Source: Neolentinus lepideus HHB14362 ss-1
Taxonomy: Eukaryota; Basidiomycota; Agaricomycetes; Gloeophyllales; Gloeophyllaceae
Direction: 5' to 3'
Assembly: GCA_001632425.1 (NCBI GenBank)
Contig: KV425561.1
Location: forward strand, 534,436-598,435
Length of the DNA: 64,000 bases
The position numbers were made by a program, and so were the translations under genes. This document shows positions 26,501-35,634 of this stretch, piece by piece; position 1 is the first letter of the stretch; the number at the start of each line of letters is the position of its first letter. Below the pieces are notes generated by a model that saw nothing but the letters and a program-made list of their open reading frames with translations, ran no database searches and had not been told where the DNA came from.

Positions 26501-26751
26501 GTTCCTCCCTGTAAGTGGTTGATGAAGGCTTTGACCATGAGGATAATGCTGATGAATTCTTTCAGTATCCTGGAGGAGAGCAGCCGAAGGCCGTGGAGAC
26601 GCTTCTCACGTCGCGGCCTGAAGATATGTCGAAAATTCGAGCGCGAAATGCCCTCAAGATTCTTCTGGATGTGCACGGCGACTTTGGTCGCCGCGCTGCT
26701 GGTTTCTCGTCACCGTTGGCTAGTTCGGTGCCGTCATCGATACCAGCTTAG
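23571..26751 (+). CDS. AGC1: Mitochondrial Ca2+-binding aspartate/glutamate carrier (Agc1/aralar type)
   Basis: Inner-membrane exchanger of aspartate for glutamate in the malate-aspartate shuttle, gated by Ca2+ on the intermembrane side. 695 aa, 20 exons. N-terminal half with EF-hands ([14 protein letters not shown] and [14 protein letters not shown]); C-terminal half with three carrier repeats: [31 protein letters not shown]. Exons: 23571-23731, 23802-24005, 24079-24168, 24219-24271, 24325-24446, 24505-24625, 24689-24707, 24762-25060, 25114-25161, 25214-25218, 25285-25289, 25342-25468, 25522-25656, 25707-25732, 25783-26034, 26096-26130, 26180-26263, 26326-26432, 26502-26510, 26566-26751. Every junction keeps frame. 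Two exons of 5 nt and one of 9 nt are needed to complete conserved motifs. Confidence 0.92.
25214..25218 (+). other. 5-nt microexon (TCAAG) in AGC1
   Basis: Flanked by a 52-bp intron (25162-25213, GTACGT...AAG) and a 66-bp intron (25219-25284). It supplies the end of the Val codon and the Lys codon of PIDLVK. Confidence 0.75.
25285..25289 (+). other. 5-nt microexon (ACTCG) in AGC1
   Basis: Supplies Thr and two bases of Arg of VKTRMQ. Followed by a 52-bp intron (25290-25341, GTGAGT...CAG). Together with the preceding microexon it is required to read PIDLVKTRMQNQR. Confidence 0.75.
26502..26510 (+). other. 9-nt microexon (TTCCTCCCT) in AGC1
   Basis: Encodes Phe-Leu-Pro between 69-bp and 55-bp introns, joining EYLHK to YPGGEQ. 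Confidence 0.7.
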
Positions 26752-27324
26752 GGCCTAGATACATTCCAATATTCATGTATAGTCTTGGCGTTGTAATGTT
26801 GGTACCGTGCGGCTATATGGCTTGTAATGGACAGGACCAATCATGAGGCCTGTCCAATGGGACGCGCTTGCGGTGCCAAAATGTACACAGCCGTATGTCT
26901 CCTTAGAGACTGCTTACCATCATCCTTCTTCCGCCGAGATGGCCTGCCGTGGGAAATTTGATGTGACTGATCTGTTGCGAGGGCTGCTCTTCAAATACTC
27001 TCCGCCCCCCTTTCTGGCCCTCCCCCCCCGTCCTTCGTCTTCGTCTTCGTTTTTCGTCTTCGTCTTTTTTGTCTTCGGACATCTCCCTCTTTTCTTTTGC
27101 GGTGAGTCGCTGGGATTGGCAATGTTCCCGTATACGTCCAGGATATTGACGAGTCTGCAGAGTGCTTGCGTTCGACAAGCCCGCCCGCAACTTATCTACT
27201 GCTAGACAGAGACCCGCCGCCCAGCGTAGACCGCTATCATTCTTTTTCGCCTCACGCCTATTCTCGATTCTAAGGACTCGACTAGTACACTTTGCTCTCA
27301 ATATACTATCACTGTCTTTTTACT
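26752..27324. other. Intergenic/promoter with pyrimidine-rich CTTCGT tract
   Basis: 573 bp upstream of the mucin-like gene. 27001-27110 is almost all C/T, with repeated CTTCGT hexamers. Such CT blocks are common in promoters of strongly expressed fungal genes. Confidence 0.5.
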
Positions 27325-29510
27325 ATGGCTTCAATCGCGTTCGGTCTCTCCCTCGTTGGCGCCGCGGCCGCGCAGATGGTGGTCAATGGCTTTTCTTCTG
27401 TTCCTGTCTCTAGTGCAGCTGTGTACTCCCAAGCCGCGTCAACAGAAGCGGCGTCCTCAGCTTATGCTGCCAGTTCCTCGATGCCTGCATACACTGGCTC
27501 GGCCTCCTCGTCAGCAGCTGCCTCTATGGTGACATCTGCGCCTGCATCTTCCTCCTCCATGGACATCTATTCCATGATGCCATATTCCTCCTTCATGTCA
27601 GGCGGGTACAAGAGCCTTAGCTGTGGGTACGGCTATCAAAAGGGGTCGGACGGCTCCTGCCAGGCTATGTCCTGGGTGAGTTTCCTTAATTATTTTATCA
27701 AACTCTCTGATCTAACGCAAGATAACAGTGGTCAGCATCAGGATGCTACGAGACCATCATCATCAACAACATGTACGTGGTATCTGTCATCCAACCATGG
27801 TACTTGATACTGAACTGTTACATCCAAGTGGAGGTGGAGGAAGTTATGGGTGTGGTGGTGGTAATACCGTCACCGTGACTATGACCGAAGCAGTTACCCA
27901 AACACAAGCCGTTACTCAAACCATGACCGAGACCAAGACAATGACCGAGGTGAGACGGTCTGAAGCGCTACTGTAAGACTCTGCAGCTAAAATACTCTCA
28001 GACCATGACTGTGCCTACTACGGTTACCATGGAGCAGACTCAGACTGCAACCCAGACGAAGACTGACACCGCGTCTGTTACGATGACCGAGATCATGACC
28101 TCTACTGAACTCGTGCCCACGACGCGCGTCTGGGTGTCTACTGAAATCATTGACCAGACAATGACCCAGGAACACACCCTTACAGCGACCGAGACGAAGA
28201 CGCAGGTCAACACCTACACCCAGACGAACACCAAGACCGACACTGCGACGCAGACGGTCCATCAGACACAAACTGACTTTGTCACGCAAACGGAGCTGAA
28301 GACCATCATACAACCCACGACGTACACCAGTGTCTGGGTTAGCACTAAGGTTATTGACAACGTGAGTCAAACAGTGGCTATTTTTACGGGCGTATCTATC
28401 AGTCTACCATCACCCACAGACCCAGACGGTCGAGGAAACTCAAACCGCTACGTTGACTGACAAGTTGACATATATCTCGACTCAAGTCTCGACTGCAACT
28501 GCAACTGCAACCGCCACGAAGACACAGACCGATCTGATGACCATGACTGTCACACAGCTGAGCACCCTGATTCAGCCTACCACTCTCGTCTCAGTCTGGA
28601 AACAGACGGTCACCATGGATGAGGTGTGTTCCACGTCGTATCACGGTTTGGACCGCCTAATTTAGCGACCCTCTTAGACCCAGACTGTCGTCAACACTCT
28701 CACGTCCACCATGGTCCAGAACAACACGTTGACGCAGACGCAGACGTTGCTGTCTACGGCTACCCAAACTGCCACTCAGACCAAGACTGATACCGCCACT
28801 CAGACTGAGAAATTCACTGCGACCGAAATCGACACCAAGACTGCTACTGACTTCATGACCATGACCGTCACACAGCTCAGCACGATGGTCCAGCCCACGA
28901 CTATCACTTCAGTCTGGAAGCAAACGGTTACTATGGATGAGGTACGTTCCCTCCGCGACTTCATTTTTAGCACGTCTAAGTATGGAATTAGACACAGACC
29001 ATGGTCAACACAGTCACGTCCACCATGGTCAAGGACATGACTCTCTTGTCGACCTTGACGTATCTGTCCACAGCCACGCAGACGCAGACTGCAACTCAGA
29101 CCGAGACTGCCACTGCCACACAGACTGTTCTCGAGACTGCGCTTGCATCTTGCTTAAACAGCTGTAAGAGCAGCTACACCATGTCGATGGGTAACAGCGG
29201 CGGTTACACTTACGCCACAACATCTACTATCGCCATCACTAGCTCTGCGTTGGCCACCTCTGCTGCCGGATGCTCTGGTGGCTCGTGCGGTCAAGCAACC
29301 TCGTCTGCAATGGCCGCAATGGGTTGCTCGTCGGGCAACTGCGGCGCAGCCCCGTCTGATGCCGGATGCTCTGGCAGCTCGTGTGGTCAAGCGACCTCGT
29401 CTGCTATGGCCGCAATGGGTTGCTCGTCGGGCAACTGCGGCGCAGCCACGTCTGCTGCGCCGATGGCTAGCTCGACTGCCGCCAGCGGATGTTCTTCTGG
29501 CAGCTGTTAG
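27325..29510 (+). CDS. Secreted Thr/Ser-rich mucin-like repeat protein with Cys-rich tail
   Basis: Unrecognised family; probably a heavily O-glycosylated cell-surface or extracellular protein. 620 aa; exons 27325-27675, 27729-27772, 27829-27949, 28002-28361, 28420-28623, 28678-28941, 28992-29510. The N-terminus MASIAFGLSLVGAAAAQ is a signal peptide. Then a Ser/Ala-rich part, a small Cys region (LSCGYGYQKGSDGSCQ ... SGCYETIIINN), a Gly-rich linker, and about 330 residues of TQT/TAT repeats. Each repeat exon begins TQT or TMT and the longer ones end with SVWKQTVTMDE or SVWVSTKVIDN; all introns between them are phase 0. The C-terminal 100 residues carry Cys pairs (GCSxxSCG) in two near-identical 32-residue units. 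No transmembrane or GPI signal is clear. Confidence 0.85.
29265..29456 (+). repeat. Two tandem copies of a 96-bp coding unit
   Basis: Units 29265-29360 and 29361-29456 encode AGCSGxSCGQATSSAMAAMG followed by CSSGNCGAA and differ by only a few bases. Recent in-frame duplication inside the mucin-like gene. Confidence 0.9.
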
Positions 29511-30199
29511 TTACTAAGTCGGACTGTTCCTGCTGTTTCGTCGGACATGTTTTGATTCTTCGGTTCGTGTGTTCATATGGACATCTATTTGGGTGCATTA
29601 GTTTGCTTTGGCTCGGACCTGTTTTGATAGGTTAGGCATCATCCCTCAGGGTTTCGCAGCGTAGTATTTGATTCCCTGCAGATAGTTGTACTGTTACTCC
29701 TTAATTCGCTTATTGGAGTGTAGTCGTTTTTATTTTTATTTTGCGGACGGTGTAGGGGGTTCACACCGCCGTCGCTGCTGATTTCCCTTGCTATCTCACA
29801 TATGTCCTATCAAAGGCATGCAATAGATGTCAACAAGTTTGCCATCTAATCTCAGCGGTGCGAAGAGTGTTGATATTGCCAGTGTTTCGGATCTCATTCA
29901 TCTCGGGAACGATTGTCTTCCAGATATATGCACAGTACAGCAGTGCACAGCTTTAATAAAGTGTTAAAGCGTAGCCTAGTACAGCGTCTATATGAGCGGA
30001 TCTCGCTGATGACCGACTGTCGCATGTTGTATGAAATATTTCCTGTAATACTTTCTGTGTCGTCATATGACTGCAATCGCTGCAGCAATTGCCCGTAAAT
30101 CACGCGCATGCAATACAACGGATTCAGATTCCACGGATATAGGAAGTGTCGCCTGGGTCAGCGTCTCATATAGGCCCCTCTTGACCTGCAACAATCGAC
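29511..30199. other. Intergenic
   Basis: 689 bp with T-rich 3'-UTR-like sequence (29700-29745) and no gene-like frame. Confidence 0.5.
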
Positions 30200-30739
30200 A
30201 TGCCATTGCACGAGACCACACGCGTGGTGGACCCCGTCGCTCTCGTTGATGCTCCAGAGGAATTCTTGATCTTTTATTCGTCGCGTGACGAGAACGGCAG
30301 AATGTGGTGTCCCGTAAGACTTTCTACTTCTGTTTTGCAATCCGGAACACAACTAACACCGGTGTGTCCAGGACTGTAGAGCCGTTGAAGCCCTCATCAA
30401 AGAGACATTCGATAAAGAGGATGGACCAACTAGCCTGATCGTGTACGTCGGCCAAAGACCGGAGTAAGCGCGTTTGCCATTCCGTTTAGCAGGCCCGGGA
30501 ACCCACGCATACACATATACTAGATGGAAAACCGTGTCAAATCCATTCCGAGGTGCGCCCTGGAATGTACAGGCCATCCCTACTATTATTAAGCGCCACA
30601 GGGTGAGTTTTGGCCCTGGATGTACCTAGCATAGCAGTGACATCCTTAATTCTTGGCTCAGGACAAGGAGTATGGCAGACTGGTGGAGGGTGAGATAAGA
30701 GAGCAGTTGTCATCTTTCGCCGGCAATACTGCTGTATAA
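30200..30739 (+). CDS. Thioredoxin-like protein of the TXNDC17 (TRP14, DUF953) family
   Basis: Small cytosolic disulfide reductase-like protein, 120 aa; exons 30200-30313, 30372-30463, 30524-30602, 30662-30739. The active site WCPDC (spliced across intron 1) is the hallmark of TRP14-type thioredoxins. It follows the strand EFLIFYSSRDENGRM and precedes RAVEALIKETF. Later AIPTIIK holds the cis-Pro. Length matches the family (about 120). The ATG chosen is the first in frame. The last residues, LSSFAGNTAV, end without extension. Confidence 0.9.
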
Positions 30740-31110
30740 TTATTTCCTCGGTTTGATACTAATGTATCCTTTTCCCCATTCGATTCCTTTGGCGTCCTTC
30801 CCAATATGCTGATATTACGATAATCAAGACGCCTTCAAGTCAGCGCAAGGGCTTATCGATTGATGCCAGTTTCCAAGTCCCGCCCGGTATTAATTTCTGT
30901 TCGCAACCTTAGCAGAAGATCGATTCAGCGCTTAGACTGCTGTGCTTCACGGGGGACACGATGCTGTGAGTGTTCTTCTGATAGAACCATACGAGAAAGA
31001 GCATTTTCATTCGACAAATGCCTCGTGTCAAGCAGTATAAGAGTGACATAGCATAGCTATGAGCATTTGACCAGAAGTTTTACGGTCCACAGCCCTCGTA
31101 CTTTCTCTGC
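30740..31110. other. Intergenic
   Basis: 371 bp between tandem genes; no gene or clear promoter element seen. Confidence 0.45.
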
Positions 31111-33106
31111 ATGGGTCTCGCTACACATGATGACGGGCGGCGGCACGAACCCTCCACCCGCATCATCGACGATGCTCCTTGGCAGAAATTACGAGATCGC
31201 AAGGTCTCTGACCGTGAAGCACTCCTAAATACACGACCTCAATGGCGTTTAAAGGCGCCTGTACCTGAATCGGCCAAGGACGTTTCCCATTTATCCATCT
31301 CCCAGCTGACGGATCGAGAGAAGGAGATAGTGCACTGTGATGCCACGTCTCTGGTTCAGCGCCTTGCCTCTCGCCGCTACACTGCAGTCGAAGTCATTCA
31401 CGCTGTACGTTCTTTCCCTGGACCTGCTATCATGCTTATGCTGAACGATAGAATAGTACTGCCATGTTGCGACGATTAGCCAGGAATTGACCAATTGTCT
31501 TACTGAAATCTTCTTCGATGAGGCCATAGCCCGGGCTGCGGAACTCGATAGACATTTGAAGGATACAGGAGAGGTTTTAGGACCTCTTCATGGCTTGCCT
31601 GTGTCGATCAAAGACCATATTTATGTTAGAGGTTACGACACGTCAACTGGATACATCGCCTGGGCCTATAAATCAGTAGCAACGAAAGATGCCGTGGCTG
31701 TGGAGACCTTACGCAAGGCCGGTGCGGTGCTTTATGTCAAGACTGCGAACCCTCAAACTTTACTAGTTAGTGAATCACTAGAATGTCTATCAAATGATGC
31801 CTCGGTGTACTGACAGATCTTTAGTCCCTGGAGACCAACAATAACGTGTTTGGCCGAACAGTAAATCCCTTCAACAGAGCTCTGTCTCCCGGCGGTAGTA
31901 GTGGAGGAGAAAGTGCGCTTATAGCACTGCATGGAAGTCCTCTAGGCATTGGAACTGACATCGGTGGTAGCATTGTGAGTGAGCGAACAATCCTTTAGGG
32001 AGTATGGGACTGAGATTTCTGCAGCGAATTCCTGCAGCCTACATGGGTCTGTATGGGTTCAAGGCTTCAGTAGGGCGCATCCCTCATGCTGGCCTGAGAG
32101 GCCCTCATGCTGGCATGGAGGCAATTATCGGTGTTCTCGGACCTCTTGCACGCTCTGCTCGCGATTTGTCTCTGTTCTGTCGAACGATGCTGCAGTACGA
32201 ACCGTGGTTGATAGAACCGCCCCTCCTGGAGATTCCCTGGAAGCAGAGTATTGTGGATGGCCAGAGCATTCCGAAGAGGCTCTGCTTCGCGATCTTATGG
32301 GATGATGGCGTTGTTACTCCTCACCCACCTATCCTTGATGCGCTACAGAGGACGAAGCGAGCTCTGCTAGCCGCGGGTCACGAAGTCATTGACTGGATCC
32401 CAATGGAACATCAAGCGGCATGGGATCTGATTGTGAGTCGACCATCAGCACAATCGATGTGATGAGTTCTGATCGAGATGCTCGTGCATAGGTGAAGCTA
32501 TATTTCTTGGATGGAGGTGAGGAATACAGGGAACTACAGGTCAATGACCCTATGGTACCTCAAACCGAATGGATTATGAACCAGGCGCCAAACGATGGGA
32601 AACCGTTCGGCATACGAGAGACCTTCCAGTTGAATCAGGAGAAAGAAACTTTTCGACACAAGGTTGCCACTCACTGGAACGAAACTAAGTCTCGCACTAC
32701 CACGGGAAGATTCGTCGACGCCATCATCAGCCCAGTAGCCGCAACGCTCGCACCGCCGCATGATACGACGAGATGGTGGGGCTACACGTCATACTGGAAC
32801 CTCGTTGATTACCCTGCTGCGGTGTTCCCTGTGGCACACCACGATGCAAGGAATTATACTCCTCCTAAATTGTCCGCGGATTTCGTAGCACCTGGATCTC
32901 CGCGAAACGATATCGAGAAATTCATAAGTGCGCAGTGGAACCCAGAGACATATGACAATGTCCCAGTCAATCTTCAGATCATAGGGAGGAGGCTCAATGA
33001 GGAAAAGGTCTTGGGGATGCTGAATATAGTTGACAAGGCATTAGATCGCAAGGTAGATACCTCCACCGTTTCGACGTTGAATGGACAGCCAAGTCCTGAT
33101 GCCTAG
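31111..33106 (+). CDS. Amidase-signature family enzyme (acetamidase/FAAH-like)
   Basis: Hydrolyses a carboxamide to acid and amine or ammonia; the substrate is not predictable. 591 aa; exons 31111-31404, 31457-31765, 31825-31974, 32025-32432, 32492-33106, all phase 0. Catalytic Ser-cisSer-Lys triad visible: Lys in PVSIKDHI, the SS pair in PGGSSGGES, nucleophile Ser in DIGGSIRIPA. N-terminus WQKLRDRKVSDREALL and the late segment WNLVDYPAAVFPV agree with fungal acetamidase-type members. No signal peptide. All four introns lie between codons. Confidence 0.92.
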
Positions 33107-33866
33107 CTCGCAGCGACGGTAGGCTGAGGTAAATACGATCGAAATTACTTGATGGCACGCAGGTGGCATCCACGACATCCAACTGCACACTCTTGAGTCT
33201 TGACATGTCTAACACTGCCTGGAACATAGTTAAACGGTCCAGCAACCCGTCCAGTCCATGTTTGATGCTGGCGACTTAAGCATCCTATGGATTACGGGCA
33301 GCGAACCAGAAGCTCAGGCAGATCATAGCAGGGGGAGAAGCATGAGTTGCCAGTACATCCGACACGTCTCTCTGTATCTGTGATGGCAAACATCTGACCT
33401 GCGGTATAATTTCAAGTCTGTTGATGCGGGCCCCACGTGCCCCACGTGTTCAAGTTGGCGATCTTAGATCATCCTACGGTGCCGTAACGCCCACTTTCCT
33501 TGTCATTCCGAGTCCGAACGCGCCCAAGATCGAGTTTCAGGTTAGTGCATCGCTTGTATAGGCTTAGTACTGACAATGTATTCAAAAATGGCAGGCATTC
33601 GCGGTGATTTTCTATGGTTCTAATGTACAATTTTGCTGTGTTGATAATTCCGACGACTCTTGTAACGCCCAGAATCGTTCGTGCGTGCAAAACATGAAAG
33701 CTAGGTAATGTCACGGTAAGACTCTTTGGCAATTAGGTCGGCGCAACCGGAACTACAACAGCAGGATGCACAGCTGTATAAATGGTGAGATCTGATCTTT
33801 GACGGAAACAGGATTCCTCGGAATATACACTATTCAAGCTACGTGAGACTCTGTACTTGGGATCCC
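33107..33866. other. Intergenic
   Basis: 760 bp without a gene-like frame, leading into the promoter of the GNAT gene. A short direct duplication (GCCCCACGTGCCCCACGTG, near 33430) contains two CACGTG E-box palindromes. Confidence 0.5.
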
Positions 33867-33873
33867 TATAAAA
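33867..33873 (+). promoter_or_regulatory. TATA box candidate
   Basis: TATAAAA 106 bp upstream of the ATG at 33979, with a C/T-rich leader ending CTTTCTCTTTTTCTAAC between them. Confidence 0.6.
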
Positions 33874-33978
33874 GCCATGCAAGCAGTAGGCCCAACTCAC
33901 ATAACATCAGCACCCCCATCTCCCTGAACAGTTTTCTTCATCTTTAAGCTTTCTCTTTTTCTAACACTATTATTTGCC

Positions 33979-35244
33979 ATGCCTGGCTTAATCACCAACA
34001 GTATCTCTACGGTATTTACCGTGCTCTACCATGACTCCGCTCATGACTTTCTCTCTCTCGCCTATCCTACCCTCCGCTGCGCAGAAGGCTCGTCAAACAT
34101 AATTTTAGCTCACGCGCTCAAGCGCGTCAGTGCCGAAGCGGCGCTCACGGACTATCAATTTGTCTCTCAATCAGACATTGACAAAGTATGGGCTGAGCGC
34201 GAGACGATTCGCCATTCCGCTCCCCATTCGTCGTCCGAGGAAGACCAGTCCTTCTGGCTTACTCTTTGGTCTTCTCCATCTCCATCAGGCCCGCAGACAT
34301 TGGACCTGGTCTTGTCCTGTCTCAGCTGGACCCTGGGTGATTACCCGATATTCCTCTGGTCCCCGCATGAGTCCTCGTCTTCCACTGTCCTAGTTCCGCA
34401 TATCGCCCGTCTTGCTGAATATCTCGCTGCATGCGTGCCCCAAGAACGTGTATTCTCAGTATTCGGAATGACCCCATTGGTCAAGACGTTTGCTCATTAC
34501 TGGACCGAGTTCACAGGCTTCTGCCCTGAATCTGAACCCTTCTATGCTGCCTTGCTCACCTATTGCACTGTCGAGACGTTCCAGCCGTCCAATCGTCTGC
34601 TTCCTACCAATCACTGCCTTCGGCATGCTACCATGGTGGACTTGGAGTCAGTGGCCCAGCTATGCAAGGAATTCGCGGACGATACAGTGAGTCGTGAGCA
34701 CTATGTAAACAGGTGGTTCGTGGATAACTATCCTATTAGGTCCATTTCCCCTTGGGCATCGAGGATGCCCGCATTGAGGCCGAGGAGCTCATACGCAAAA
34801 GACAGATCTGGGTATATGACGCTGAAGGCGAGATAACTACTATCTGCGCAGTCACCCGTAACTCCCTCAATGTCTCTGCTATTACCAAAGTATACACTCT
34901 TGTGCCGTGGAGGTTTGTACATACTTGCCTCAAACATGATCCCAACTTACGCAATTATTTATCTAGGAAGAAGGGATGTGCACAACATCTTGTCCGCTAT
35001 GTTACCTTCAGGTACGTCTCGTATTCTCTGCTAGTCACCCCCGCTCGATAACATACTCCTTCTCATAAGGCTGTTATTCGAGTGCCACAAGAGGTCCGTT
35101 GTGCTCTACGTTGGACACACGAACAGTGCTCAGTTCGTCTACGACAAAGTCGGATACGTCGGTTTATGCGGCAAGGACAGGCCTTCCGGTGTTGAAGATT
35201 CCCTCGAACTGGGATTCATGGACACCCACCGAGGCCATTGGTAG
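33979..35244 (+). CDS. GNAT-fold N-acetyltransferase-like protein
   Basis: 366 aa; exons 33979-34686, 34740-34912, 34967-35011, 35070-35244; junctions in frame. The C-terminal third has the GNAT pattern: RKRQIWVYDAEGEITTICAV strands, then VYTLVPWRKKGCAQHLVRYV (acetyl-CoA loop, with KKG in place of the usual Q/R-x-x-G-x-G/A) and SVVLYVGHTNSAQFVYDKVG (beta5-alpha4). The N-terminal 230 residues are less typical and are likely a fungal-specific accessory domain. Substrate unknown. It ends soon after the GNAT fold. Convergent with the MOCS1 gene. Confidence 0.82.
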
Positions 35245-35634
35245 GTTAGCGAAGACCCTGTCACAGCAAATCGAAGCTGGCTTCGAAGGACGTCAGTCTA
35301 TTCAGGACTTTTTAGAATTGTTTGTTGCATAAATTATTTTCCTTCGTATGCTCGCAATTTCCTCGATATATTTATTAATCAATCGTATCCGTAACTGTAG
35401 CCCCCATTCGCCATCATTCTCAAACCGTGTAGCCTCCTGTTCCGTACTGTAGTGAAACCGCGATGTAATCTCTAATGTAATTTGTATATAACCGTAGTTC
35501 AACATAGCTGCCTCGAAGAATACTACCGTATCTCCCCTTCAAGCCGTGGCTGAGATGAAACATGGACTTGCTCCAATCGAGTCTCGTCAGGAGTGTACCT
35601 CTCCATCGCGAGCCACAGTTGTAACCACAGCAGT
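35245..35634. other. Intergenic, convergent 3' ends
   Basis: 390 bp between the GNAT and MOCS1 stops. AT-rich around 35330-35400, as expected for 3' UTRs. Confidence 0.45.

Noticed and set aside
27741..27976. Unspliced frame linking mucin-like exons 2 and 3
   Set aside because: Introns 27773-27828 and 27950-28001 have good borders and restore the repeat register.
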